Of a DNA stretch of 64,000 nucleotides, positions 24,633-33,247 are shown piece by piece. Source of the stretch: JAJCYK01 sp965224285 (GTDB taxonomy: Bacteria; Bacteroidota; Bacteroidia; Cytophagales; Cyclobacteriaceae); assembly GCA_965224285.1 (NCBI GenBank), contig OZ245043.1, positions 868,001-932,000 of the forward strand, written 5' to 3'. Position numbers and translations under genes: made by a program. Position 1 is the stretch's first letter, and each line of letters opens with the position of its first letter. Below the pieces are notes generated by a model. That model saw only the letters and a program-made list of their open reading frames with translations. It had not been told where the DNA came from and did no database searches.

Positions 24633-25709
24633 TTATTGTGTAATGGCACCTTCGATAGCTTTTCCGGCTTTTGGTTCATCATATGTCATACCAAGCGCTG
24701 CAAGGACGGTGGCGGCCACCTGATTTTGGTAAAGCTGTCCCTTTTCTTTTACCTCACCCAAAGCTGGGGTATCAGGACCCAGTACCGCAATCCATATTTC
24801 TCCACCTCCAACAATTTGTTTACCGTGATGTCGCCAGGTATCTTTGGGCTGCGTGCCTCTACCATGATCAGTAGTAATAATAAACGTAGTCTTATCTTTG
24901 TATTGCTCATCGGACTGTACAAAATCCCATAACGCTTTAATATAAGCATCCGTTTGCCGCGCTGATTTTAGGTATTGATCGTATTGGCCCTGGTGGGCGT
25001 AATCATCCGTCTCACCATAGGAAATATATATTACTTTGGGTTTGTTCTTTTTTAGTTCTTCCAGCGCATAATGATGAGTAAAAACATCCAATCTTACTCC
25101 ATCCCATGGCCCTCTGATCTCATCTTGAATTTTGTTGAGAAATTGTTCTATTTCAGTGAGGTTCCCACGGGCCTTGGCAAACCCCGCGTTTACCTGGATA
25201 CCGCTCCTTTCCTCATTGATTATGTATGGAAATACCTCCCAAGAGCCAAATGCGGCAACTTTATTCTGGTAAGCTGGCTGTTTATTAAGATATTCCAAAA
25301 TGGTAGTATTGGGATTATTGGTCTTACTATTACTGGTAATATGCTCATCGTCGGCAAAGCCACAAAGAATCTCATTATAACCCGGATAGGAAAACCACAT
25401 TTGATTCGAACAATCTACCTTACTTCCATATTTCCTGTTACCATAAAGCTGACCATTTTTGGCAATGGTACTCCAGAAAAAAGGCAGTAGGGTTTGTCTT
25501 CTTGTTAGTGGGTCCTTATCCCAGAATTCGCTAACTAACCCTTCGGGATCCTCAACGTAGCCGGAATCATCTATAAGTAATGAGTCCGCTCCATTATAAA
25601 GCTCTTGCCAACGAAATCCATCCAGAGTGATTAATATTACATTTTCTGTTTTCTGTGCAAAAGCTGTGTTGCAGGTAAATAGGAGGTATACTAATAATAG
25701 TTTTCTCAT
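24633..25709 (-). CDS. Exported alkaline-phosphatase-superfamily phosphodiesterase
   Basis: A 358-residue secreted enzyme (signal cleaved near NTAFAQ). Metal-site and nucleophile motifs of the NPP/phosphopentomutase-like branch are present: VILITLDGFRW (first Asp), MWFSYPGYNEILCG (Ser nucleophile candidate), YGETDDYAHQGQYD (Asp and His), TTDHGRGT (Asp-His) and TWRHHGKQI (His). It lies downstream of susD, after a hairpin with a U-rich 3' side, and 7 bp before the dimethylglycine-dehydrogenase-like gene. It likely cleaves a phosphodiester or phosphonoester outside the inner membrane to release the polar headgroup used by the other genes of the operon. Confidence 0.88.
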   Translation of the reverse strand: MRKLLLVYLLFTCNTAFAQKTENVILITLDGFRWQELYNGADSLLIDDSGYVEDPEGLVSEFWDKDPLTRRQTLLPFFWSTIAKNGQLYGNRKYGSKVDCSNQMWFSYPGYNEILCGFADDEHITSNSKTNNPNTTILEYLNKQPAYQNKVAAFGSWEVFPYIINEERSGIQVNAGFAKARGNLTEIEQFLNKIQDEIRGPWDGVRLDVFTHHYALEELKKNKPKVIYISYGETDDYAHQGQYDQYLKSARQTDAYIKALWDFVQSDEQYKDKTTFIITTDHGRGTQPKDTWRHHGKQIVGGGEIWIAVLGPDTPALGEVKEKGQLYQNQVAATVLAALGMTYDEPKAGKAIEGAITQ

Positions 25710-25755
25710 GGTTGCTCTGTTAATTAGTTGCTTATATACAGGAATGTTGCATAAA

Positions 25756-25785
25756 ATAGAGATACACCCAAGGATGTATCTCTAT
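25756..25785 (-). terminator. Hairpin with U-tract between susD and the phosphodiesterase gene
   Basis: ATAGAGATACA (25756-25766) and TGTATCTCTAT (25775-25785) form a perfect 11-bp stem with an 8-nt loop. On the minus strand the 3' arm is followed by TTTTAT. It is placed between co-directional operon genes, so it probably acts as a partial terminator that keeps susC/susD expression above that of the enzymes downstream. Confidence 0.6.
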
Positions 25786-25819
25786 GTCTGCTTTATTTCC
25801 ATAAACTGTGGCTATACAC

Positions 25820-27265
25820 TCAATTGGACTCCCACCAACCTTTCACGTTGATATTGTCATCACCACCCATCGCGGCCACCGCTGCCTGATAATTATCCGC
25901 ATTTAAACTCTGCTCCACATCTGGGTACATGAATCGAACCGGAACTACATCTTCATTCACGTTGTCCGGACCCGGAATAATTAAAGAGGGCAATCCTGTA
26001 CGGCGGAAGTCATACCATGCCTCATATCCTACCAGAAATGAGGCCAGCCATTTTTGAGTAATTATGGTTTCCAATTTACCATCATAGGCTACTCCTGGCT
26101 GTGAAAGGTAAGCAGGGATATTCTGATCAGTATTCCAATACTCAAACGACGCAGCAACTCCATTTTCATAGTAGGTTTTGGCATCACCGGTAATCATGCC
26201 TCTTTGGGCCGCTTCCGCCAATATGAACTGCACTTCTGCGTATTGCATCAATGCAGCTCTTACGGAATTCGGAGAATCGAAAAACAAGGGTTGATTTAAC
26301 CTTGAAACATTCTTTGCTCCGCCGTTGTAGTTCGAGGCATTGTCTTCACTTAATCCATTGGGCATACCAGTAATTAAATTAGGATCATCATCCGGATTGT
26401 CCGTGGGTTGAAACCAGGTAAATAACCGATTATCATTATACGCCTTCAACACCGACTCGCTGGTAAGACTTAACCTATGTTCGTCAAAACTTCCGATCCG
26501 AGAGGTACTGACCGGCCATGAATCTACCTGGGTAGTGGCTGGGTATACCATAACCGCATTATCATCATTGCTTTCAAAGATGTTTCCAACATCCACAATG
26601 GATTGCATTTCTGAACTGACATCAACTTTGTTGGAGATCCTCATAAGGTATCGTAGCCGTAATGAATTGGCCAATTTTCTCCATTTATTGACGTCACCGT
26701 TGTACAGTAAGTCGCCTCCGACAATCGGCTGTCCTTGTGCTAATAGTCCCTCTGCAGTTACCAGATCGGCTAGAATGCCGTTGTAGATCTGCTCCTGACT
26801 GTCATATACGGGTTTAAAATTTCCCTCAGTTTCCCCTTTTATCGCTTCAGAATACGGGACCGCTCCCCAGTTATCCGTGAGCATTGAGAAAATCCAGGAT
26901 TTCAAGACCAGGGCAATCCCTTCATAGCTGGTATTCCTGGAACCTTCGGCCCTACTGGTTTGCAAAATAATTTCCAATTCCGGCAGATCATCATAAAATC
27001 CATTCCATAAACCGGACTCTGATCCCCAATTATATCGGTCAAACCCAGTAAAGTTGATCTTAGCGGTCAATTGAGCCACAATATTTCCACCGTTCCAACC
27101 CTCCAATGCTACCCGGCCTACGGAATTGGAAATAACTTCAGCCAGGATCAGGTTGGAACTGGCCTCTTCAGGTTGATTATTATTGGTGTTGATCTCTTCG
27201 AAATCATCGGTGCAACCGATAACCATAACCACCGCGGCAAGTATTACTAATCTATTATTTTTCAT
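25820..27265 (-). CDS. SusD/RagB-family surface substrate-binding lipoprotein
   Basis: A 481-residue SusD-like protein. The lipoprotein signal ends VVMVIGC with Cys18, followed by acidic DDFEEINTN as in surface-exported lipoproteins. TPR-like helices and the typical segments FTGFDRYNWGSESGLWNGFY, LKSWIFSMLTDNWGAVPYSE and RKLANSLRLRYLMRIS are present; AQRGMITGDAKTYYENG and GYEAWYDFRRTGLP belong to the conserved C-terminal half. It fits the SusD-like_2 group. It follows susC by 11 bp. It should cap the SusC barrel and bind the ligand of this locus. Confidence 0.95.
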   Translation of the reverse strand: MKNNRLVILAAVVMVIGCTDDFEEINTNNNQPEEASSNLILAEVISNSVGRVALEGWNGGNIVAQLTAKINFTGFDRYNWGSESGLWNGFYDDLPELEIILQTSRAEGSRNTSYEGIALVLKSWIFSMLTDNWGAVPYSEAIKGETEGNFKPVYDSQEQIYNGILADLVTAEGLLAQGQPIVGGDLLYNGDVNKWRKLANSLRLRYLMRISNKVDVSSEMQSIVDVGNIFESNDDNAVMVYPATTQVDSWPVSTSRIGSFDEHRLSLTSESVLKAYNDNRLFTWFQPTDNPDDDPNLITGMPNGLSEDNASNYNGGAKNVSRLNQPLFFDSPNSVRAALMQYAEVQFILAEAAQRGMITGDAKTYYENGVAASFEYWNTDQNIPAYLSQPGVAYDGKLETIITQKWLASFLVGYEAWYDFRRTGLPSLIIPGPDNVNEDVVPVRFMYPDVEQSLNADNYQAAVAAMGGDDNINVKGWWESN

Positions 27266-27276
27266 GATTTATATCT

Positions 27277-30200
27277 TTAAAATTGCACATTGAGGTTGAA
27301 ACCAACGCTTCTAGTACTTGGAGTTGCCATATCTTCTACTCCTGGAATGATTGTAGCACCATTAAATGACAACGTCTCGGGATCGAAATGTGGATTTTCT
27401 GTCCACAACGCTAGATTTCTTCCTACCACTGAGAAGGTTACAGACTGAATAGGCAGGTTTCCCCAAAGTGAGCCAGGAAGTGAATATCCCAGCTTTACTT
27501 CACGCAATTTCAGGAAAGAAGCATCGAACATCCCCACTTCTTCGTTGCCTCTATTGTACCTCCACCAGTAGTAATCCCTTCCGCTCAATCTCACATCATT
27601 AGGTCTGTAGGAACCGTCTGCCTGAAGAATCACTCCATCACTGATGATCCCTTCCTCGCGGCCGACAGCGGTAAAATCCATCATACCGGAAGTTCCACCG
27701 ATAAGTACTGTCCTGGAATTAACTACGCCGCCCTGTCTCCAATCGAAAAGGAAGCCCAGGTTAAAACCTTTGTAGGAAAAATCATTTTGGAACCCCATCA
27801 TGAAATCAGGATTGTAGTTACCGAGATTCTTGATGGTTGGATCACGGAGTGCAAATCCGTCTTCATTGTGAACTACCTCGCCAAAGAACTGACTTGAAGG
27901 ATCGTCCACAGTAACGAACCCGGTACCGTAAACATCTCCTACTCGTCCTCCTACTTTTGCCAGAACCTGCACGTAGTTACTGGAAATGAGATAAGTATCG
28001 AGGCCATCGGTAAGTTCCTTTACTTTGCCCCTGTTACGGGTAAAGTTCAACAAGGTATTCCAGGTAAATCCACTTGGTGCAGTAATTGGGGTGGCATTTA
28101 GCATGATCTCTATCCCCTTATTCTCAATTTTCCCAGCGTTGATTATCCTGGAACTGAAACCGGAAGTATTTGAAACCGGCAAGGTCAAGATCTGATTTTT
28201 TACATCAGCCTGATAGTATGTGAAATCCAGGCCTAGCCTACCTTCGAAAAACCGAATATCAGCGCCTAATTCTATGGAATTCGCTTTTTCAGGTTTTAGA
28301 TCCGCATTCTTTAGTGTAGAAGAGGCGCTTACCCGCTGATCATTACCCCATGGTTCGCTGAATGCGAAAGTATTCCTCAGTTGATAGGGGTCCGTGTCGT
28401 TACCTACAATAGCCCATCCGGCCCGTACTTTAACAAAAGAAAACGCGCTGGGAAATTTGAGCACATCGGAAATAATAGCGCTTGCACTAACGGATGGATA
28501 GAAATACGAATTGTTATCAGAGGGCAAGGTACTAGACCAATCATTTCTTCCGGTTACATCCAGAAAAAGTATATTCTTATAAGATATGTTGGCAAATGCG
28601 TACAAACTATTTACGGTTTTCTCACTATCAAAGTGAGTTTTAGACAAGGGTTCGGCGGCATTCTGGAAATTATATATGCCTGGTACTGATAAAGAGTTAG
28701 CACTGAACCTTCGATACCGGTTTTCCTCATTTCTATGATTGCCACCTACAGATACGCCTAATTGAAAATCCGAATTGATCTCCTTGTTATAAGTCAATAA
28801 GAAGTCAGTGTTTTGCTCCTTAAAATAAATGTCGTCCTCCCGGAATTGTCCATTGGCAAATCTCTGAGTACTGAACGCCCTTTTACCGGTCCTGAGCTCG
28901 TTGAAATAATCTAATCCGGATCGGATCATCAGCGTGAAATTCTCAGCCAGGTCAATATCTACCTTGATATTCCCAAAAACCCTATCCTTGTCAAAAGCAT
29001 TGGTGTTTTCGTACATGGTGAAGTAAGGGTTATCGTGCCAGTTGTAGTTATAATTGAATTGTTGCACACCTTCAAAACCTGGCTGCCAATAGTCCCTGAG
29101 TGATCTCATATCAATTTGTCGGCCGAACCATACCCATAGATACATGATGTTTTCCGTGCCGTAGGAATTATTTGGTCTGTTCTTGCTATTTCCATTCACA
29201 TAATTTATTGAAGAAGAAACTTTCACCCGGTCATGTAATTGATAGGAACCATTCATGGCATAGGTCCTACGGTTGTAATCAGTATTAGGCAGAATACCTT
29301 CATTTTGAAGGTCCGTTACTGAAACCCGGAAATCCCCCAAATCATTAGCGCCGGACACTGATACATGAGTAGTAACCGTGGTACCGGTTTCGAAGAAATC
29401 CTTGATATTATCCGGATTTGGCAACCAGGGAGTGGCAGTTATATTATCAGTGAAGTTACCATCAGGATCTCTGGGCCTCACGAGAAAGTCTCCTGCCCTT
29501 ACACCGCTCGAAGTTGGGCTGTTGTGCTGCTGGATCATTCTTCCATCCAAAGGTGGTCCCCAACTCTCGTCAATATTATCGTTGGTTCCCGCCCCAAAGC
29601 CATCAACAAATTCAAATTCGCCACCGGCTCCCTGACCGTATTGATTTTGATACTTAGGGATTCTTAAAGGACGGTCGAAGGTAACATTCTGGTTATAGGT
29701 GACACCGAAACCCTTTCTTCCCTTTCCTGATTTGGTGGTAATCAGGATTACGCCATTTGCACCTCTGGAACCATAAAGGGCGGTGGCACTGGGACCTTTC
29801 AAAACTGACATGGTTTCGATATCATCAGGGTTAATATCCTGAGCCCCATTGCCATAATCTGTTTCCAGATTTCCTTCTGTTCGGTTACTCACCGTACGAT
29901 TACTAATCGGGATTCCATCAACCACGAACAATGGTGAGTTCTGTCCTGGTATCAATGAACCTTCTCCTCGAATGGTAATTTGAGAGGTTGAACCTATTCC
30001 TGAGCTTCCTCCAACCACCTGTACACCAGCTACTCGGCCCGAAAGAGAGTTAACCACATTGGATTCTCGTGCGGTGGTCATTTCATCACCCTGAACTTCC
30101 TGTACCGAATATCCTAAAGCTTTGGTCTCTCTTTCCACACCCAGAGCAGTAACCACCACTTCGCCTAGTACTTCAGCACTTTCGCTTAGTACTATATCAA

Positions 30201-30624
30201 TTCTCGAACGGCCGTTGACAGAGATTTCTTGTGTTTCATAGCCCACGCTGGAAATAACCAAAACGGCGGTTTCCTCAGCACGCAAGCGATAATCTCCATT
30301 TTGATCAGTGGTGGTACCCTGTGAAGTACCTTTTACTAATATATTAACCCCAGGCAGACCTTGTCCTACTTCATCGGCGATCCGACCTTCTATATCTATT
30401 TCCTGAAGTGATTTTAATGGGGACAGGTACTCCTTTCCAAGCAAGACATCTACTATTCCTATTTTAGCTTGCCGGTTGAACTTTGTGAACACTTTGGTCA
30501 TACTTGTATCTTCATGATTAGCATGACCCTCATCTGCAACAGCTATAGCAACCAAAATAACTGCTAATGTGTGCAGGAATCTTTTCGAAAGCAAAATAGT
30601 TGCTTTTTGTAAGTCTGATTTCAT
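27277..30624 (-). CDS. SusC/RagA-family TonB-dependent outer membrane transporter
   Basis: An 1115-residue SusC protein: signal segment (about 1-35), a carboxypeptidase-regulatory domain (about 95-165, GLPGVNILVKGTSQGTTTDQ), the SusC TonB-box region VLGEVVVTALGVERE, plug motifs VAGVQVVGGSSGIGSTSQIT, NSPLFVVDGIPI and MSVLKGPSATALYGSRGANG, and a long barrel ending GFNLNVQF. It is paired with susD immediately downstream and starts a six-gene operon with a phosphodiesterase and amine-oxidising flavoenzymes instead of glycoside hydrolases, so its cargo is probably not a plain polysaccharide. Confidence 0.96.
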   Translation of the reverse strand: MKSDLQKATILLSKRFLHTLAVILVAIAVADEGHANHEDTSMTKVFTKFNRQAKIGIVDVLLGKEYLSPLKSLQEIDIEGRIADEVGQGLPGVNILVKGTSQGTTTDQNGDYRLRAEETAVLVISSVGYETQEISVNGRSRIDIVLSESAEVLGEVVVTALGVERETKALGYSVQEVQGDEMTTARESNVVNSLSGRVAGVQVVGGSSGIGSTSQITIRGEGSLIPGQNSPLFVVDGIPISNRTVSNRTEGNLETDYGNGAQDINPDDIETMSVLKGPSATALYGSRGANGVILITTKSGKGRKGFGVTYNQNVTFDRPLRIPKYQNQYGQGAGGEFEFVDGFGAGTNDNIDESWGPPLDGRMIQQHNSPTSSGVRAGDFLVRPRDPDGNFTDNITATPWLPNPDNIKDFFETGTTVTTHVSVSGANDLGDFRVSVTDLQNEGILPNTDYNRRTYAMNGSYQLHDRVKVSSSINYVNGNSKNRPNNSYGTENIMYLWVWFGRQIDMRSLRDYWQPGFEGVQQFNYNYNWHDNPYFTMYENTNAFDKDRVFGNIKVDIDLAENFTLMIRSGLDYFNELRTGKRAFSTQRFANGQFREDDIYFKEQNTDFLLTYNKEINSDFQLGVSVGGNHRNEENRYRRFSANSLSVPGIYNFQNAAEPLSKTHFDSEKTVNSLYAFANISYKNILFLDVTGRNDWSSTLPSDNNSYFYPSVSASAIISDVLKFPSAFSFVKVRAGWAIVGNDTDPYQLRNTFAFSEPWGNDQRVSASSTLKNADLKPEKANSIELGADIRFFEGRLGLDFTYYQADVKNQILTLPVSNTSGFSSRIINAGKIENKGIEIMLNATPITAPSGFTWNTLLNFTRNRGKVKELTDGLDTYLISSNYVQVLAKVGGRVGDVYGTGFVTVDDPSSQFFGEVVHNEDGFALRDPTIKNLGNYNPDFMMGFQNDFSYKGFNLGFLFDWRQGGVVNSRTVLIGGTSGMMDFTAVGREEGIISDGVILQADGSYRPNDVRLSGRDYYWWRYNRGNEEVGMFDASFLKLREVKLGYSLPGSLWGNLPIQSVTFSVVGRNLALWTENPHFDPETLSFNGATIIPGVEDMATPSTRSVGFNLNVQF

Positions 30625-30664
30625 ACTATTGTATGGTTTTTGATTGAAAATTCATTAAAGTAAT

Positions 30665-30712
30665 GTGATAGGCCGAGGACAGAAAGTGGAGTTACATTAT
30701 CCGGCCTATCAC
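30665..30712 (-). promoter_or_regulatory. Leader hairpin of the susC mRNA
   Basis: GTGATAGGCCG (30665-30675) and CGGCCTATCAC (30702-30712) are perfect 11-bp inverted repeats separated by 26 bp. On the minus strand the hairpin ends 40 nt before the susC start codon and is not followed by a U-tract, so it is not an ordinary terminator. It may be an operator for a dimeric regulator or an mRNA structure controlling stability or translation. Confidence 0.55.
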
Positions 30713-31179
30713 TTTTTAAGAGGTGTCTGTTTTCATAATGCTAAGGCTTAAACGTTTTTGATCCGAAGCACGGACCTGAGTTAATACACTTTTTAACAAT
30801 CATTTAATTGGCTCCCACAATAGGTTAAATCAATGATCACATATTTTACAAATAGTAAAATTTACTTAAACCGTAATTCAGTGCCAATCTTCAATTCTTT
30901 ATTACATTAATATACATCAAAAGTATGAATAGGCCACCTAAATACCGTTTACAATTACGCAATCGTTTGCGAAATTTTCACCAAAAATAGAAAATTCACA
31001 TCGGAAATGCCGTATGCATTTTTAATATTTGTCAAATTAATCTGTTTTATTTTCATTTTTAGGAGGCGTCATTTTTCAAAAGCAATAAGTAATATGTTTG
31101 TAAAATAAACTGGGTTAATTAATTATGAATCTAGTTATACCATTGTGTTATTTATGCTCACCGCCAAAATTTTCAATCG
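30713..31179. other. Promoter region between susC and the amidotransferase operon
   Basis: About 470 AT-rich bases with no supported gene. It should contain the susC promoter and the 3' end of the upstream operon's transcript. I find no unambiguous TAnnTTTG box on the minus strand. Short inverted words such as GAAATTTTC (about 30970) and GAAAATTC (about 30990) are present but weak. Confidence 0.5.
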
Positions 31180-32064
31180 CTAGGTTTTAGTAGCGTTTTC
31201 CATATGCTTTGCTTGAGCCTGCCCATTTGACAGATTGTTTTGTTTGTTCAAATAATCATTCCGCACCATAGGATCAACCGCATGATCGAGCCAGTTTTTA
31301 ATCTCTTGGGTATGAAGTAAATAATCTGAAATCTCTGCTGGTAGATCATTGTGATCTTCTAGCTTTGTTATATAATCTAATACTGCCTTCTCAGAGTCAA
31401 ATATTCCATCCTCAATGAGTGATTGCGAAAGTAAACGGATCATAAATACCATGTCCGATACCAGGAATTCCGGGTGGTATTGAACACCAAAAAATTCGGT
31501 GTCTTTATATTGGATGGTTAAGGCCTGGACTTCCGAATGATCATTTTTGGCCAGTACATTGGAATTTGCCGGCAGTTTAACCACTTCATCCAAATGCAAG
31601 CAAAGTACTCTATAATTCTTTTTTCTTCCCTGAAAATACACATGCCCCGTTCCGGAATCTGTCATTTCTATTGGTTCGGAAATTCCGATTTCACGCCCAT
31701 TACGACAAGTAGCAACCTGGCCTCCTGCCACCACCACCGCAATTTGTAACCCCCAACAGCTTCCGTAAAAAGGCACCCCGCTTTTGAAAACATCTTCTGC
31801 AAAAGTCAGTTGACGTTGTACCGCCGGTGATGGATTGTTCACATGTAATGAGCTGCCAGTCCAAAGTATGCCGTGGAACGATCGAAGCTTATCAACAGAA
31901 GGAAGCAAATTGTCATCATCCGCAGGAAAAGCAAAGGTTACCTTGGCCTCAGGACATAATATTCTTAACATGGCCTTAAACCGTTTATGATAGGGTACGC
32001 TACCGCAGATTTCACGCTCTTTCCATGTTTTCTTTTTGTTTCCCTCAACCACTAAAAGTCGCAT
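31180..32064 (-). CDS. Class I glutamine amidotransferase (PuuD-like gamma-glutamyl hydrolase type)
   Basis: A 294-residue protein with the class I GATase triad: Cys103 in VPFYGSCWGLQIA, and His197/Glu199 in GVQYHPEF. There is no synthetase domain, so it probably works alone as a hydrolase. It is the last gene of the operon glutamine-synthetase-like, aldehyde dehydrogenase, Fe-alcohol dehydrogenase, amidotransferase. In gamma-glutamylation pathways such as Puu (putrescine) or the Streptomyces GlnA4 ethanolamine route, an enzyme of this kind releases glutamate from the oxidised gamma-glutamyl intermediate. That role is inferred from context. Confidence 0.88.
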   Translation of the reverse strand: MRLLVVEGNKKKTWKEREICGSVPYHKRFKAMLRILCPEAKVTFAFPADDDNLLPSVDKLRSFHGILWTGSSLHVNNPSPAVQRQLTFAEDVFKSGVPFYGSCWGLQIAVVVAGGQVATCRNGREIGISEPIEMTDSGTGHVYFQGRKKNYRVLCLHLDEVVKLPANSNVLAKNDHSEVQALTIQYKDTEFFGVQYHPEFLVSDMVFMIRLLSQSLIEDGIFDSEKAVLDYITKLEDHNDLPAEISDYLLHTQEIKNWLDHAVDPMVRNDYLNKQNNLSNGQAQAKHMENATKT

Positions 32065-32069
32065 AATTT

Positions 32070-33245
32070 CTATTTTAAGTACTCCAATTTCCCTTCAAAT
32101 GCTGCCTTGAATAGATTCTGTAAGTCCTGTGCATTCACAGGTTTAGCGTTGGTAGGCGTGGAGGGGTCATTAAACGCCTTCTTGCCGATATCAGTTGCCC
32201 TTCCTCCATCCACATCTACTTCTTTTAAGCTATTGGGTATACCAAGTTGCCTTCTCAACTTTAGTATATAATTGATCACCGCATCAGTTCCAGGGTTTTC
32301 CAATCCCAATACCGTACCCAGATGAGTCATTTTGCCCTCAATGGCCGAGGAATTTTGCCTTAAACCATAGGGTAATAAAATGGAATTCGCCAAACCATGT
32401 TGAATATTATAGATTGCACCAAGTTGATGTGCCACCGAGTGAATTGAACCCAAACCCTTCTGAAATGCCACTGCAGCCATCGAAGAAGCTGTCAACATGA
32501 GTCCCCGGGCTTCCAAATTCAAACCGTCTGCTACTGCCGTGGGCAAATATTTAGTGATAATTCGAATCGCTTCTATGGCGATACCATCGGCCATAGGGTG
32601 GAATCCGGGAGCGCAGTAAGCCTCGAGGGCATGCACCAAGGCATCGATTCCCGTCCAGGCAGTAATATTGGAAGGAAGACCAAGGGTAAGCTCAGGGTCT
32701 AAAATAACCAGTTTTGGCAGCATTTCAGGATGAAAAATTATCTTTTTAGAACGGTCCAGCTCATCTAAAATAACCGAAGCACGCCCAACTTCAGACCCGG
32801 TACCAGCAGTGGTTGGAATGGCAATAATCGGGGCTATACCGTTGGTATCAGCCAATTTCCAGTTGTCTCCGACATCCTCGAAATCCCACAGCGAGCGTGT
32901 TTGACCGGCCATAAACGCAATTGCCTTGGCTGCATCCAATGCAGACCCTCCCCCAAATGCGATTACCCCATCATGGCCACCCGCTGTATAAAGGGCAACC
33001 CCTTCCATTACATTTGTTTCAGTAGGATTACTCTGAACATTGCTATAAATGTTGAATTTATATCCTTCCGACCGCATGAAACCGGTGGTTTTGGCTACAA
33101 TATCCAGTTGGATCAGGTTTGAATCAGTAACAAAAAGAGGGTTTGGCACTTTTAATTGTTCACAAGCGTTGATGATTTCCTGTATTCGTCCATTGCCGAA
33201 CCAAACAGTGGTAGGAAAATTCCAATTTGAATTCGTCGCGATCAT
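32070..33245 (-). CDS. Iron-containing (group III) alcohol dehydrogenase
   Basis: 391 residues from ATG 33245 (MIATNSNWNFPTTVWFGNG), 2 bp after the aldehyde dehydrogenase stop. An upstream in-frame start at 33356 would overlap that gene by 109 bp and add a segment unlike the family, so it is rejected. NAD-binding GGGSALDAAKAI and the metal ligands in GIDALVHALEAYC, GFHPMADG and SIHSVAHQLGAIYNIQHG are present. In this operon it probably oxidises the hydroxyl group of a gamma-glutamylated amino alcohol (for example gamma-glutamyl-ethanolamine) to the aldehyde handled by the adjacent dehydrogenase. Fe-alcohol dehydrogenases also recur in phosphonate clusters. Confidence 0.9.
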   Translation of the reverse strand: MIATNSNWNFPTTVWFGNGRIQEIINACEQLKVPNPLFVTDSNLIQLDIVAKTTGFMRSEGYKFNIYSNVQSNPTETNVMEGVALYTAGGHDGVIAFGGGSALDAAKAIAFMAGQTRSLWDFEDVGDNWKLADTNGIAPIIAIPTTAGTGSEVGRASVILDELDRSKKIIFHPEMLPKLVILDPELTLGLPSNITAWTGIDALVHALEAYCAPGFHPMADGIAIEAIRIITKYLPTAVADGLNLEARGLMLTASSMAAVAFQKGLGSIHSVAHQLGAIYNIQHGLANSILLPYGLRQNSSAIEGKMTHLGTVLGLENPGTDAVINYILKLRRQLGIPNSLKEVDVDGGRATDIGKKAFNDPSTPTNAKPVNAQDLQNLFKAAFEGKLEYLK

Positions 33246-33247
33246 TA

